From Bacillota bacterium (GTDB lineage: Bacteria > Bacillota > Clostridia > Peptostreptococcales > Acidaminobacteraceae), in the NCBI GenBank assembly GCA_025210655.1, contig JAOARG010000013.1, positions 62,001 to 126,000 of the forward strand: DNA of 64,000 nucleotides, given 5' to 3'. This document shows, one piece after another, positions 34,569 through 43,464 of this stretch; positions within the stretch are counted from its first letter, which is position 1, and each line of letters begins with the position of its first letter. Made by a program: the position numbers and the translations under genes. Under the pieces are notes generated by a model, which ran no database searches, was not told the DNA's origin, and worked only from the letters and a program-made list of their open reading frames with translations.

Positions 34569-35429
34569 ATGTCGAAGAAAAATAAGAAAAAAAGTTACTG
34601 GCTTGAAGTCTGGAAAAGACTTAGAAGAAATAAAATGGCTATGTTCGGACTTTTTATTATAATAGTGTTGTTTATTACAGCGATATTTGCTGATTTTATA
34701 GCTCCATACCCTTATGATAAACAAGATCTTATCAATATGTTCCAAACTCCAAGTAAAGACCATTTATTTGGTACTGATGAGTTTGGAAGAGATATTTTCT
34801 CAAGGGTAGTTTATGGTTCGAGAATTTCTCTAGAAGTTGGATTTATAGCGGTTGGTATATCTCTTATATTTGGTGGAGTTATAGGTGCAGTTGCAGGTTT
34901 CTACGGTGGTAGAATAGAAAATTTCCTTATGAGAATAATGGATATTCTTCTTGCTATTCCACAGATTCTTCTTGCAATAGCAATTGTTGCGGCTTTAGGG
35001 CCAAGTATTGCCAATCTAATGATTGCAGTAGGTATTTCATCTATACCTGGCTACGCAAGAATAGTAAGAGCGTCAGTACTAACAATCAGAGAACAAGAAT
35101 TTATTGAAGCAGCAAAAGCTGCTGGATCAAGTGACTTTAGAATAATATTCAAGCATATACTACCAAATAGTATGGCGCCTATTATTGTTCAGGCTACTAT
35201 TGGTGTTGCTATAGCAATACTTACTGCAGCGGGTCTAAGTTTTATCGGTCTTGGAATTGCACCACCAACTCCAGAGTGGGGATCAATGCTTTCTGGCGGT
35301 AGATCATATATTAGAGATTTCCCTCATATGACACTTTATCCGGGATTAGCGATAATGGTAACAATTTTTGCACTTAACTTACTTGGTGATGGATTAAGGG
35401 ATGCTCTAGATCCTAAGCTTAGAAACTAA
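34569..35429 (+). CDS. Peptide ABC transporter permease (DppC-like)
   Basis: A 286-residue second permease. The N-terminal oligopeptide-transport segment WKRLRRNKMAMFGLFIIIVL, then HLFGTDEFGRDIFSRVVYGSR, and the EAA loop QEFIEAAKAAGSSDFRIIFKHILPNSMAPIIV are all present. GGAGGTG precedes the start, and it pairs with the preceding permease. Confidence 0.95.
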   Translation: MSKKNKKKSYWLEVWKRLRRNKMAMFGLFIIIVLFITAIFADFIAPYPYDKQDLINMFQTPSKDHLFGTDEFGRDIFSRVVYGSRISLEVGFIAVGISLIFGGVIGAVAGFYGGRIENFLMRIMDILLAIPQILLAIAIVAALGPSIANLMIAVGISSIPGYARIVRASVLTIREQEFIEAAKAAGSSDFRIIFKHILPNSMAPIIVQATIGVAIAILTAAGLSFIGLGIAPPTPEWGSMLSGGRSYIRDFPHMTLYPGLAIMVTIFALNLLGDGLRDALDPKLRN

Positions 35430-35444
35430 TGGAGGATATTTATT

Positions 35445-36410
35445 ATGAAAGATGAAAAATTATTGGAAATAAAGAATCTTTCCATTCAATATAAAACTGA
35501 CGATGGTGTTGTTCATGCTGTTGAGAACCTTAACCTTGAAGTAGGTAATGGTGAGACTCTTGGATTTGTTGGTGAGACAGGGGCTGGCAAGACTACAACA
35601 GCTCTTGGTGTTCTTCAACTTGTCCCAGAACCAGCAGGTAAGATAGTTGGTGGAGAGATATTTTTTCAAGGTGAGAACCTGTTAGATAAAAATAGAAATG
35701 AAATGAAGAAAATTTTAGGTAAAAAGATAGCGATGATTTTCCAAGATCCTATGACGTCTCTTAATCCTGTTATGACAGTTGGGGATCAAATTAAGGAAAT
35801 GATACTTCTGCATGAAAATGTTAGTAATTCAGAAGCATCTGAAAAAGCTAGGGAAATATTAGAGGTTGTTGGTATTCCAGGCGAAAGACAGGATGAATAT
35901 CCACACCAGTTTAGTGGTGGTATGAAGCAGAGGGTTGTAATTGCAATTGCATTATCTTGTAATCCAACACTACTTATAGCAGATGAGCCTACTACTGCTC
36001 TTGATGTTACTATTCAAGCACAGGTTCTTGACCTTATGAAAAATCTTAAGGAAGAGTTCCAAACATCAATGATTATGATTACCCATGACCTAGGTGTTGT
36101 TGCAGATATATGCGACAAGGTAGCTATAATGTATGGTGGAAATGTTCTTGAGTACGCGACAAAAGAATCTTTATTTACAAAGGCATATCATCCATATACA
36201 CAGGGATTATTTAACTCAATTCCTGATTTAGATGATGAGCAGGATAGACTGAATGTAATTGATGGTCTTCCTCCAGACCCTACGGATATGCCAAGTGGTT
36301 GTTCATTCCATCCTAGATGTCCTCACGCTATGGACAAGTGTAGCGAATGTGCTCCTCCAAAGTTTGAAGTAGCACCGGGACATACAGTTAATTGTTACTT
36401 ATATGAATAA
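35445..36410 (+). CDS. Peptide ABC transporter ATP-binding protein (DppD-like)
   Basis: A 321-residue ATPase. Walker A GETGAGKTT, signature FSGGMKQR, Walker B LLIADEPTTALD and the switch His in MITHDLGVV are intact. The C-terminal oligopeptide-transporter domain has the cysteine cluster CSFHPRCPHAMDKCSECAPP, typical of DppD/DppF and able to bind an iron-sulfur cluster. Start by GGAGG, 15 bases after dppC. Confidence 0.95.
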   Translation: MKDEKLLEIKNLSIQYKTDDGVVHAVENLNLEVGNGETLGFVGETGAGKTTTALGVLQLVPEPAGKIVGGEIFFQGENLLDKNRNEMKKILGKKIAMIFQDPMTSLNPVMTVGDQIKEMILLHENVSNSEASEKAREILEVVGIPGERQDEYPHQFSGGMKQRVVIAIALSCNPTLLIADEPTTALDVTIQAQVLDLMKNLKEEFQTSMIMITHDLGVVADICDKVAIMYGGNVLEYATKESLFTKAYHPYTQGLFNSIPDLDDEQDRLNVIDGLPPDPTDMPSGCSFHPRCPHAMDKCSECAPPKFEVAPGHTVNCYLYE

Positions 36411-36424
36411 AGGATGTGATTTGA

Positions 36425-37405
36425 ATGGCTAACAAAATATTAGAAGTTAAAAATCTTAAAAAGCATTTTAAGACAAAAACTGGTATGTTACATGCTGTTG
36501 ATGGTCTTAATTTCTATATTAACGAAGGTGAAACTCTTGGACTTGTTGGAGAGTCTGGATGTGGTAAATCAACTACAGGTAGAGTTTTGATTAGATTATT
36601 AGATGCTAATGATGGTGAAGTAATATTCAATAATGAAAACATTTTAGATTATAGTTCAGGAAGAATGAAAGACTTAAGAAAAGATGTTCAGATAGTTTTT
36701 CAAGATCCATACTCATGTCTAAACCCAAGACTTTCAGTTGCTGAAATTATTGCGGAACCTTTAATTGTAAATAAGGTATATAAGACAAAAGAAGAGCTTG
36801 ATGCAAGAATAGATGAGCTTATGAGTCTTGTAGGTATTGCTAAGAGACTTAAAAATTCTTATCCCCATGAACTTGATGGTGGAAGGAGACAAAGGGTTGG
36901 TATAGCTAGATCACTTGCTTTAAATCCAAAGTTTATTGTTCTAGATGAGCCCGTTTCTGCACTGGATGTATGTATCCAGGCTCAGATTCTTAATCTACTT
37001 AAGGATCTTCAAAAAGAACTTGGACTTACTTATCTGTTTATTGCCCACAACCTAAGTGTTGTTAAGCATATTAGTGATAGAATTGCAGTAATGTATCTTG
37101 GTAAGATAGTTGAGCTTACAGACTATAATAGTATTTTTAAGGATCCACTTCATCCTTATACACAAGCTTTATTATCGGCAATTCCTGTACCTAAGCTTGA
37201 TGCAAATCAAGATAGACTAATATTAAAGGGAGACGTTCCAAGTCCGATAAATCCACCGGATGGATGTAGATTTGCTGGTAGATGTTATTACTGTAAAGAT
37301 AAGTGTTTTACTGAAACACCTGAACTTAGAGAAATTGAAGAAGGTAGATTTGTAGCGTGTCACTATGCTAGAGAACTTGTAAGAAATGAAGAAGAGGTGA
37401 AATAA
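36425..37405 (+). CDS. Peptide ABC transporter ATP-binding protein (DppF-like)
   Basis: A 326-residue ATPase. Walker A is GESGCGKSTT, Walker B FIVLDEPVSALD and the switch His sits in LFIAHNLSVV. The signature motif reads ELDGGRRQR in place of LSGGQ(Q/R)QR: the conserved Ser is replaced by Asp. The C-terminal cluster CRFAGRCYYCKDKC repeats the DppD arrangement. The asymmetry suggests one of the two ATP sites is degenerate, as in many heterodimeric ABC systems (inference). Confidence 0.94.
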   Translation: MANKILEVKNLKKHFKTKTGMLHAVDGLNFYINEGETLGLVGESGCGKSTTGRVLIRLLDANDGEVIFNNENILDYSSGRMKDLRKDVQIVFQDPYSCLNPRLSVAEIIAEPLIVNKVYKTKEELDARIDELMSLVGIAKRLKNSYPHELDGGRRQRVGIARSLALNPKFIVLDEPVSALDVCIQAQILNLLKDLQKELGLTYLFIAHNLSVVKHISDRIAVMYLGKIVELTDYNSIFKDPLHPYTQALLSAIPVPKLDANQDRLILKGDVPSPINPPDGCRFAGRCYYCKDKCFTETPELREIEEGRFVACHYARELVRNEEEVK

Positions 37406-38437
37406 ATGGATCAAATTATGAAATACACTTTGGACTTCATGGAAGAAATAGTTAATATACCTAGCCCAGGTGGATTTACAGATGAAAGTATGGAAAGAAT
37501 AGATAAAGAGTTTAAAGACTTAGGATTTGAAACAAGTATGAGCAATAAAAAGTCTTTATATGTAAAGGTTGATGGACAAGATAAGGAAAATCATAAATTA
37601 GTAGTTGGTCATGTGGATACACTTGGGGCGATTATTAAAGAAGTAAAGCCTAATGGAAGACTTTTACTAGCTCAAATTGGTGGATTTTCTTGGAATTCCC
37701 TTGAGGGGGAAAATGTAATAATTCACTGTGATGATGGAAAAAGAATAACTGGCTCAATTATGCCTGTAAAGTCATCTATCCATATAGATTCAGAAGAAGT
37801 TAGAACTATGCTTAGAACTGATGAAACGGTTGAAGTAAGAATAGATGAGTTCACAAACTCAAAAGAAGAAACACTTGCTTTAGGAATAGATGTAGGCGAT
37901 TTTGTTTCATTTGAGCCAAGATTTATGATTACAGAAAATGGCTTTATTAAAACTAGACATATAGATGATAAGTCTGCTGTAGCTATTATTCTTGGAATGT
38001 GTAAGTATATCAAAGAAAACAACATTACTCCAAAATATACTATACATTTTAATATAAGTAATTACGAAGAAATTGGACATGGTGTAGCATATTTACCTGA
38101 AAAAACAGATGAAATAATTGCTATAGATATTGGTCCAGTAGGCCCAAGACAAAAATGTACAGAAACAGCAGTATGTATATGTGCTAAGGATAGTAGGACA
38201 CCATATGATTATGGTTTCAGAAAAAAACTAGCAGAGATTTGCAAGGAAAAAGAAATTGAATACGTTGTAGACGTATACAACAGATACGGATCAGACGCAA
38301 GTATTGGTGTGCTTCAAGGACTTGATGCCAACTTTGCTTGTGTAGGACCAGGAGTAGATTCAACTCATCACTATGAAAGAACCCATGTGAGAGCAGTTGA
38401 GAATACTATGAAATTGTTGATTGAATATTTGGTTTAA
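37406..38437 (+). CDS. M42 family glutamyl-aminopeptidase-like metallopeptidase
   Basis: A 343-residue cytosolic dinuclear metallo-aminopeptidase. Metal ligands and base are visible in order: His in VVGHVDT, Asp in HIDDKSAV, the catalytic Glu pair in NYEEIGHG, Asp in IAIDIGP and His in STHHYERTH. It begins at the base after the dppF stop, with GAAGAGGTG as its ribosome site inside dppF, so it is translationally coupled. It most likely trims the imported peptides. A strong terminator follows. Confidence 0.92.
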   Translation: MDQIMKYTLDFMEEIVNIPSPGGFTDESMERIDKEFKDLGFETSMSNKKSLYVKVDGQDKENHKLVVGHVDTLGAIIKEVKPNGRLLLAQIGGFSWNSLEGENVIIHCDDGKRITGSIMPVKSSIHIDSEEVRTMLRTDETVEVRIDEFTNSKEETLALGIDVGDFVSFEPRFMITENGFIKTRHIDDKSAVAIILGMCKYIKENNITPKYTIHFNISNYEEIGHGVAYLPEKTDEIIAIDIGPVGPRQKCTETAVCICAKDSRTPYDYGFRKKLAEICKEKEIEYVVDVYNRYGSDASIGVLQGLDANFACVGPGVDSTHHYERTHVRAVENTMKLLIEYLV

Positions 38438-38444
38438 AAAATAG

Positions 38445-38476
38445 CTACATTGCAATTTTGCAATGTAGTTTTTTTC
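38445..38476 (+). terminator. Intrinsic terminator of the peptide operon
   Basis: CTACATTGCAA / TTGCAATGTAG, two-base loop, seven T. Confidence 0.92.
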
Positions 38477-38585
38477 GTTATACTAAAAAAGTGTCTATAC
38501 ATTTTACCCTGTTATGCTATAATATAAAAAATGAATTGTTGGATAGTAAGTGTTTATCATAGTTAGAAATGCTGAGGTGGTTAGT

Positions 38586-39245
38586 TTGTGGGAAACAAGT
38601 AGTTTAATGCAATATAATGAAGTTAGGCAGTATTATTTAGATAAATTTCAAGATATGGGAAGTTCTCGTTTATATAATAAAAATAAGGTTATAAATTTTA
38701 GTAGGGGAGAAAATATTCTCTTGGTTCGTGAGGGGAGAGTAAAGGTATCTACTGTTAGTGAAAGTGGAAATGAGAAGATATTGTACATACTTAGTGAAGG
38801 GGATTTGGTTGGTGAAATAGAGTATTTCAATAAATCAACCCATGATTATGATGTCACTACACTTACCAAGTGTTCTGTACAGGTTATGGAGACGAATGAG
38901 TTCCATACTACTGTAAGCAAAAATAGAAGCATTTATGAATATTTAATAAAAAGTATTATTAGGAAGTTTGAAATTGTTACTTCTCAGCTAACGGATAATG
39001 TTTTTAAGGATGCTGAAGGAAAGATTGCAAGTGTTTTAGTTCGTATGGCTAGCCAGGAAGGTAAAGAGGTAAATGGTCACATCGAATATTTTTATTTAAA
39101 ACATCAGGACATGGCAGATTTATTAGGGTGTTCAAGGGTAACTATAACTAAAACTTTGAAAAAGTTTAGAGATCAGAAAATAATTGATATTAGTGACAAT
39201 AAGATAAAGATATTACATAAGGACAAATTATTATCATATATATAG
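38586..39245 (+). CDS. Crp/Fnr family transcriptional regulator
   Basis: A regulator of about 219 residues: cyclic-nucleotide-binding-like beta-roll (about residues 20-125; LVREGRVKVSTVSESGNEKILYILSEGDLVGEIEYF), long dimer helix, and a C-terminal winged HTH (about 150-215; KHQDMADLLGCSRVTITKTLKKFRDQKII). No four-cysteine Fnr cluster is present, so it is not an oxygen-sensing Fnr; the ligand is unknown. The start is uncertain: TTG 38586 has GAGGTGG five bases upstream and is preferred over upstream non-ATG codons and the later ATG at 38607. The GGDEF gene follows in 16 bases, so the two are an operon. Confidence 0.85.
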   Translation: MWETSSLMQYNEVRQYYLDKFQDMGSSRLYNKNKVINFSRGENILLVREGRVKVSTVSESGNEKILYILSEGDLVGEIEYFNKSTHDYDVTTLTKCSVQVMETNEFHTTVSKNRSIYEYLIKSIIRKFEIVTSQLTDNVFKDAEGKIASVLVRMASQEGKEVNGHIEYFYLKHQDMADLLGCSRVTITKTLKKFRDQKIIDISDNKIKILHKDKLLSYI

Positions 39246-39261
39246 TGGGAGGTAGATAGGA

Positions 39262-40347
39262 ATGCTTAACACTCAAATTTTTATAGGAATCAATATAGTT
39301 TTGATAGGTTTAGTTTTGATAATTTACTTTATTGGAAGAAAGACAAGAGATGAACTAATAGAATTTAAAAAATTGAGTGAGGCTGCTATTGATATTTCAA
39401 ACAAAGTTATAGCAATGGAGTCCAGTGACAAGATGTTTGATTATATATTAGATACATGTATGTCTCTGATTCCTAAGGCTAAATTTGGTAGTGTGTTGAT
39501 TCTTAATGAAAAAGGAAATCTTACTGCAAAAGCTCATGTGGGATTTAAGGAAGAAGATATTGAAGCTTTTAGTGTGAAGTTGGAAGAATCATTTTTATAT
39601 ACTGCTTCAGAAGGAAAACTTGATAGGACCATGATAATTGATGGACTTGACACGATGGAGTCAAAAGAAAGAGTTGTTTCCACTGAGGATGAAAAGTATG
39701 TAATTAAGTCTGAAATATCATCACCTTTATATCTTGAGGGTTCTTTTGTTGGAATGTTGTGTATCAACGGAGATAGAAATGGAATCTTTGTTGATAAGGA
39801 TATTTATGTTCTTGAATATATGTCTAAGCAGATAGCAAATGTAATCAAAAACCAGTATTTATATAATGAAGTTTTGTTCTTATCAAAGTTTGACAAACTT
39901 TCTTCCCTATACAATAGGCACAGTTTCGACCGAATAGCTATGCAAATGATAGAAAATATAGAACTCTCTTATGAAACTTTATGTATGGTTGTAATTGATA
40001 TTAATGGTCTAAAAAAGATAAATGATAGCTGTGGTCACATTGTTGGAGATAGGGTTATAAAAAGACTATCCAATCTTATTTTAGAAGAGACAGATGATAA
40101 TACCATAGGCTCAAGATATGGTGGGGATGAGTTTGTTATTCTAATAAGGAATAAAAGTCTTGATGATATTAAAGAAATGCTTGAATTTATGAAGAAAAGT
40201 TATAATGAGATGGTCATTAAGGGCTTGGAGTGTGGAATGATTCCAGACTTCAGCTATGGAATATCATGTTTAGATAATAGTAAACTTAATCTTGATATTC
40301 TGTATACATTAGCTGATGAGCAAATGTATTTGGATAAAAATAGGTAA
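39262..40347 (+). CDS. GAF-GGDEF diguanylate cyclase
   Basis: A 361-residue protein with one N-terminal membrane helix (about residues 5-24), a GAF domain (about 50-195) and a GGDEF domain (about 205-360). The catalytic SRYGGDEFVIL motif and the DINGLKKINDSCGH metal site are intact, so c-di-GMP synthesis is expected. GGGAGG precedes the ATG. It sits between a Crp-type regulator and carbonic anhydrase, which may reflect CO2- or redox-linked control (speculative). Confidence 0.92.
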   Translation: MLNTQIFIGINIVLIGLVLIIYFIGRKTRDELIEFKKLSEAAIDISNKVIAMESSDKMFDYILDTCMSLIPKAKFGSVLILNEKGNLTAKAHVGFKEEDIEAFSVKLEESFLYTASEGKLDRTMIIDGLDTMESKERVVSTEDEKYVIKSEISSPLYLEGSFVGMLCINGDRNGIFVDKDIYVLEYMSKQIANVIKNQYLYNEVLFLSKFDKLSSLYNRHSFDRIAMQMIENIELSYETLCMVVIDINGLKKINDSCGHIVGDRVIKRLSNLILEETDDNTIGSRYGGDEFVILIRNKSLDDIKEMLEFMKKSYNEMVIKGLECGMIPDFSYGISCLDNSKLNLDILYTLADEQMYLDKNR

Positions 40348-40379
40348 AAGATTGATATGGCATATGAGGGGGAGAAAAA

Positions 40380-40946
40380 ATGGGGAGAAAGACAATAGAA
40401 GATATTTTATCTTTTAATAAGGATTTTGTTGAAGGTGAAAAATATAAAGATTTTTCAACTAGCAAAAAACCTGCAAAGAAAACAGTAATTTTATCTTGTA
40501 TGGATACTAGACTTACTGAATTGTTACCACAAGCTATGAATTTAAAAAATGGTGATATAAAGCTTATTAAAAATGCAGGTGCGACAATTATGCATCCTTT
40601 TGGTAGTGTTATGAGAAGTATTGTTGTAGCTGTTTATGAGTTTAAAGCAGATAACATTATTGTCATAGGTCATCACGGTTGTGGAATGAGTAATTTAGAT
40701 GGTGAGGGCATAATCAGTAAGATGGTGGATAGGAATGTAAATGGAGAAACAATTGATATTTTAGAAAATTCGGGGATAAATATAAGAAAATGGCTTAAGG
40801 GATTTGATTCAGAAATTGAAGCTATTAAAGAAAGTGTTTCTTCTATAAAGAATCATCCTCTTATTCCAGAGGATGTTAATGTACACGGAATGATAATGGA
40901 TCCGGAAACAGGTAAGCTAGATGTAGTTGTTGATGGTTTTAAATAA
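40380..40946 (+). CDS. Beta-class carbonic anhydrase
   Basis: A 188-residue enzyme that interconverts CO2 and bicarbonate. Zinc ligands Cys40 (SCMDTRL), His98 and Cys101 (GHHGCGM) are present with the Asp42-Arg44 dyad. The short length and the spacing fit the small type found in Firmicutes and archaea. Gap to the GGDEF gene is 32 bases with GAGGGGGAG; co-transcription is likely. Confidence 0.93.
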   Translation: MGRKTIEDILSFNKDFVEGEKYKDFSTSKKPAKKTVILSCMDTRLTELLPQAMNLKNGDIKLIKNAGATIMHPFGSVMRSIVVAVYEFKADNIIVIGHHGCGMSNLDGEGIISKMVDRNVNGETIDILENSGINIRKWLKGFDSEIEAIKESVSSIKNHPLIPEDVNVHGMIMDPETGKLDVVVDGFK

Positions 40947-40948
40947 GA

Positions 40949-40985
40949 AAAGCAGTTGCTGATTAATCAGCAACTGCTTTTTTAC
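40949..40985. terminator. Bidirectional terminator overlapping the AI-2E gene end
   Basis: A perfect palindrome, AAAGCAGTTGCTGAT with its complement, plus T-runs on both strands. It contains the stop codon of the convergent membrane protein gene. Confidence 0.92.
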
Positions 40986-42057
40986 GTTCATATCTATTTA
41001 ATAGCCTAGTCAATACAATTTTAGCAATTGCTCCAATAGGAATTGCTAAGAGTATTCCCAACATTCCTAGGAATCCACCACCAATAGTTATTGATAGTAT
41101 TATCCATATTGGGTCAAGTCCAATGTAATTACCCATTATTTTCGGTCCTAAAAAATTGCCGTCAAATTGTTGAAGTACTAATATATAAATCATTACTATT
41201 AAAGCTAGTTTAGGATCATAAAGGAATGTTGCAACTACAGCTGGTACTGCACCAATAAATGGACCTATATATGGTATCACATTTGTAAAGCATATTATCA
41301 TTGCAAGTATTGGAGCGTACCTTACATTTAGTATAGTCATACCAATAAAAGCCAAAGTACCAACAGTCATAGCTTCAACTATTAATCCAGTAATGAAGTG
41401 AGAAAAAATAACATTAACTTCACTCATAAAATCAATGATTCCATTTGCTCTTTTTTCTGAAAAAAGGATTTTGATAATATTTTTAAATAAATTTCTTATT
41501 TTGAGTTTATCTATTAACATATATATAGAAATAATTATACCAAAAATTAAATTCATTAAAGTTGAAGTAATGCTAATCATTGCTTTTGCCACATTATCAA
41601 CAAGGAAATTTGTTACATATCCTAACAATTCAGTAATCTTACTCAAGTTACTTTCCAGTGTAGATTTGATAGGGGAGTTAGATACTGACTCCATATTTGC
41701 TATGTAGTTTGGGATATTCTCGATACCTTTAGAAAGTGCAGTAATTAGTTTTACTGAACTATCGATAACACTAGGCATAAAATAACTAACGAATATTGTG
41801 ATAAGACCTAGTACAACAATATATGAAGAAAGTATAAGGTATCCACGTTTGATTTTTGTTTTTCCTTCGAGAAAATTAATAGGTCTATTAAGGATATAGG
41901 CAATAGCAAAACCAATATAAAAAGGCTTTAATATGCTGAAGAATTTACCGATAGATCCTGTTATTAAATCGATTTTTAGAATAATTACAGTACTTATAAT
42001 TAAAGCAATAAAAAAAATTGTAAGATATTCTATGTATTTGATTCGGTTTTTGAACAT
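40963..42057 (-). CDS. AI-2E family (PerM/TqsA/YtvI) membrane transporter
   Basis: A 364-residue protein with about eight membrane helices. The family pattern is clear: N-terminal helix pair, central amphipathic soluble part (SKGIENIPNYIANMESVS), then VIPYIGPFIGAVPAVVATFL and QQFDGNFLGPKIMGNYIGLDPIWIILSITIGGG, the conserved signature. Members include TqsA, implicated in AI-2 export, and Na+(Li+)/H+ antiporters and sporulation proteins, so sequence alone does not set the substrate. The gene lies next to a complete Lsr AI-2 uptake locus. AAGGAG precedes the start. Confidence 0.9.
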   Translation of the reverse strand: MFKNRIKYIEYLTIFFIALIISTVIILKIDLITGSIGKFFSILKPFYIGFAIAYILNRPINFLEGKTKIKRGYLILSSYIVVLGLITIFVSYFMPSVIDSSVKLITALSKGIENIPNYIANMESVSNSPIKSTLESNLSKITELLGYVTNFLVDNVAKAMISITSTLMNLIFGIIISIYMLIDKLKIRNLFKNIIKILFSEKRANGIIDFMSEVNVIFSHFITGLIVEAMTVGTLAFIGMTILNVRYAPILAMIICFTNVIPYIGPFIGAVPAVVATFLYDPKLALIVMIYILVLQQFDGNFLGPKIMGNYIGLDPIWIILSITIGGGFLGMLGILLAIPIGAIAKIVLTRLLNRYERKKAVAD

Positions 42058-42125
42058 GTATATACTCCTTATATTAAGATTATATCTATATTATACCAAA
42101 TGACTAGATTAAAATGCACAAAAAT

Positions 42126-42162
42126 AATTGCCTATCTAGAAAAATCTAGATAGGCAATTTGA
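42126..42162 (-). terminator. Intrinsic terminator of the lsrR-lsrF operon
   Basis: AATTGCCTATCTAGA / TCTAGATAGGCAATT, with TATTTTTG following on the minus strand. A second small hairpin, GATTTCTCA/TGAGAAATC (about 42169-42187), sits before it at the lsrF stop. Confidence 0.9.
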
Positions 42163-42186
42163 TAAGGGGATTTCTCAATGAGAAAT

Positions 42187-43071
42187 CTATCTGTTTTTTA
42201 TTGTTTCATATAGTTCATATGCTTCTTTTGTTGTAAGTTTATCATGTACTATTCCTCTAACGGCCTGAACCATTGCAAATGGATCATCTGATTGGAATAT
42301 ATTTCTACCCATATCAACACCAGCAGCTCCAAGTTGAAGAGCTTTGTAGCACATATCCATAGCATCGTATTCAGGTATTTTCTTTCCGCCAGCAATTACA
42401 ATAGGAACAGGACAAGCAGCTACAACAGTTTCGAAATCATCGCAGTAATAGCATTTTACTACTTGAGCTCCTACTTCGGCAATTATTCTAGTAGCAAGTC
42501 TAAAGTATTCAGCTGTTCTAGCCATTTCTTTACCTACTGCCACAACCCCCATTGTAGGTATACCATACCTATTTCCTGTATTGATTACTTTTGATAGATT
42601 ATCTATAGATTCTTTTTGGTGTGGAGCACCTATAAATACCTGTGTAGCCATTAAATCAGCATTCATTCTTATTGCTTCCTCGATATCTACAGATATAATT
42701 TCGTTACTTAAATCATCGTTCAAAATCGATGAACCTGAAGAAACCCTAAGGGCGATTGCCTTATCACCAGTGATTGAAGGATCTATACAAGATGTTAAGC
42801 CACCTCTTGTCCCCATAAAGCAGTCTATGTATTCAGCTAGTGGAGGTATCTTTAAATCTAATCTTTCAAGTCCAGATGTAGGTCCTAAAAAGTAACCATG
42901 ATCAAATGCAAGCATAAGTGAGTTACCACTTCGAGGGTTGAATATTTTACTCAATCTTGATTTCATTCCCCAACTTGCGTGACTGTTTCCTTTTACATGG
43001 AAAGTAGAGTTTGCTTGTGGTATATCAATACCATAATCCTTTGGATTTAAAATTCCATCCTTATCTGCCAT
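42187..43071 (-). CDS. lsrF: 3-hydroxy-5-phosphonooxypentane-2,4-dione thiolase
   Basis: LsrF is the class I aldolase-like thiolase that moves an acetyl group from phospho-AI-2 breakdown product to CoA. Matching motifs are WGMKSRLSKIFNPRSGNSLMLAFDHGYF and GPTSGLERLDLKI, VAVGKEM, VVKCYYCDDFE with the Schiff-base lysine, CPVPIVIAGGKK and AGVDMGRNIFQSDDP. Length of 294 is normal. It starts two bases after the cupin stop, with GAGGAGG inside the cupin end, so it is translationally coupled. Confidence 0.95.
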   Translation of the reverse strand: MADKDGILNPKDYGIDIPQANSTFHVKGNSHASWGMKSRLSKIFNPRSGNSLMLAFDHGYFLGPTSGLERLDLKIPPLAEYIDCFMGTRGGLTSCIDPSITGDKAIALRVSSGSSILNDDLSNEIISVDIEEAIRMNADLMATQVFIGAPHQKESIDNLSKVINTGNRYGIPTMGVVAVGKEMARTAEYFRLATRIIAEVGAQVVKCYYCDDFETVVAACPVPIVIAGGKKIPEYDAMDMCYKALQLGAAGVDMGRNIFQSDDPFAMVQAVRGIVHDKLTTKEAYELYETIKNR

Positions 43072-43073
43072 TT

Positions 43074-43433
43074 TTATTCCTCCTCAATATTGTTATCTTC
43101 AACTACAACTTTATCTTGTAGTTGGAATGGTGCTAACATAAATACTGCTTTTGCAACTTCATCAGATGTGTTTTTAATATAATGGCTTTCACCAGGTTCT
43201 GCAGTAACAAGATCGCCAGCTTTACATTTAACAAGTTTATTATCAATATAGAAATCCAATTGACCTTCAATAATTAGAAAGCTTTCTTCCATAATACTGT
43301 GGTAGTGACATTGAAAGTCTTGACCAGGATTAAAGGCAACAATTCCGGTACTGAGGAATGGACCTTTTCTTAAATACTTTGGCCCGCTATCACCAAAACG
43401 ATATTCTCTTTCTGACTCATGAACTTTAATCAT
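43074..43433 (-). CDS. Cupin-domain protein in the Lsr operon, in place of lsrG
   Basis: A 119-residue single-domain cupin. The metal-binding pattern is split over two motifs: CHYHSIMEESFLIIEG (cupin 1: His-x-His ... Glu) and AGDLVTAEPGESHYIKN (cupin 2: His). It lies between lsrK and lsrF, where enteric operons carry the small isomerase LsrG. No LsrG homologue is seen, so this protein probably does or bypasses the phospho-AI-2 isomerisation (inference). ATG 43433 follows GAGGTG; the longer open frame overlaps lsrK and is rejected. Confidence 0.85.
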   Translation of the reverse strand: MIKVHESEREYRFGDSGPKYLRKGPFLSTGIVAFNPGQDFQCHYHSIMEESFLIIEGQLDFYIDNKLVKCKAGDLVTAEPGESHYIKNTSDEVAKAVFMLAPFQLQDKVVVEDNNIEEE

Positions 43434-43464
43434 ATTAATCACCTCAATAGAATTTTTAATTATT

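Noticed and set aside
40963-42057. Firm assignment as AI-2 exporter (TqsA)
   Set aside because: The AI-2E family has several functions; only the neighbouring lsr genes suggest AI-2, so the substrate was left open.
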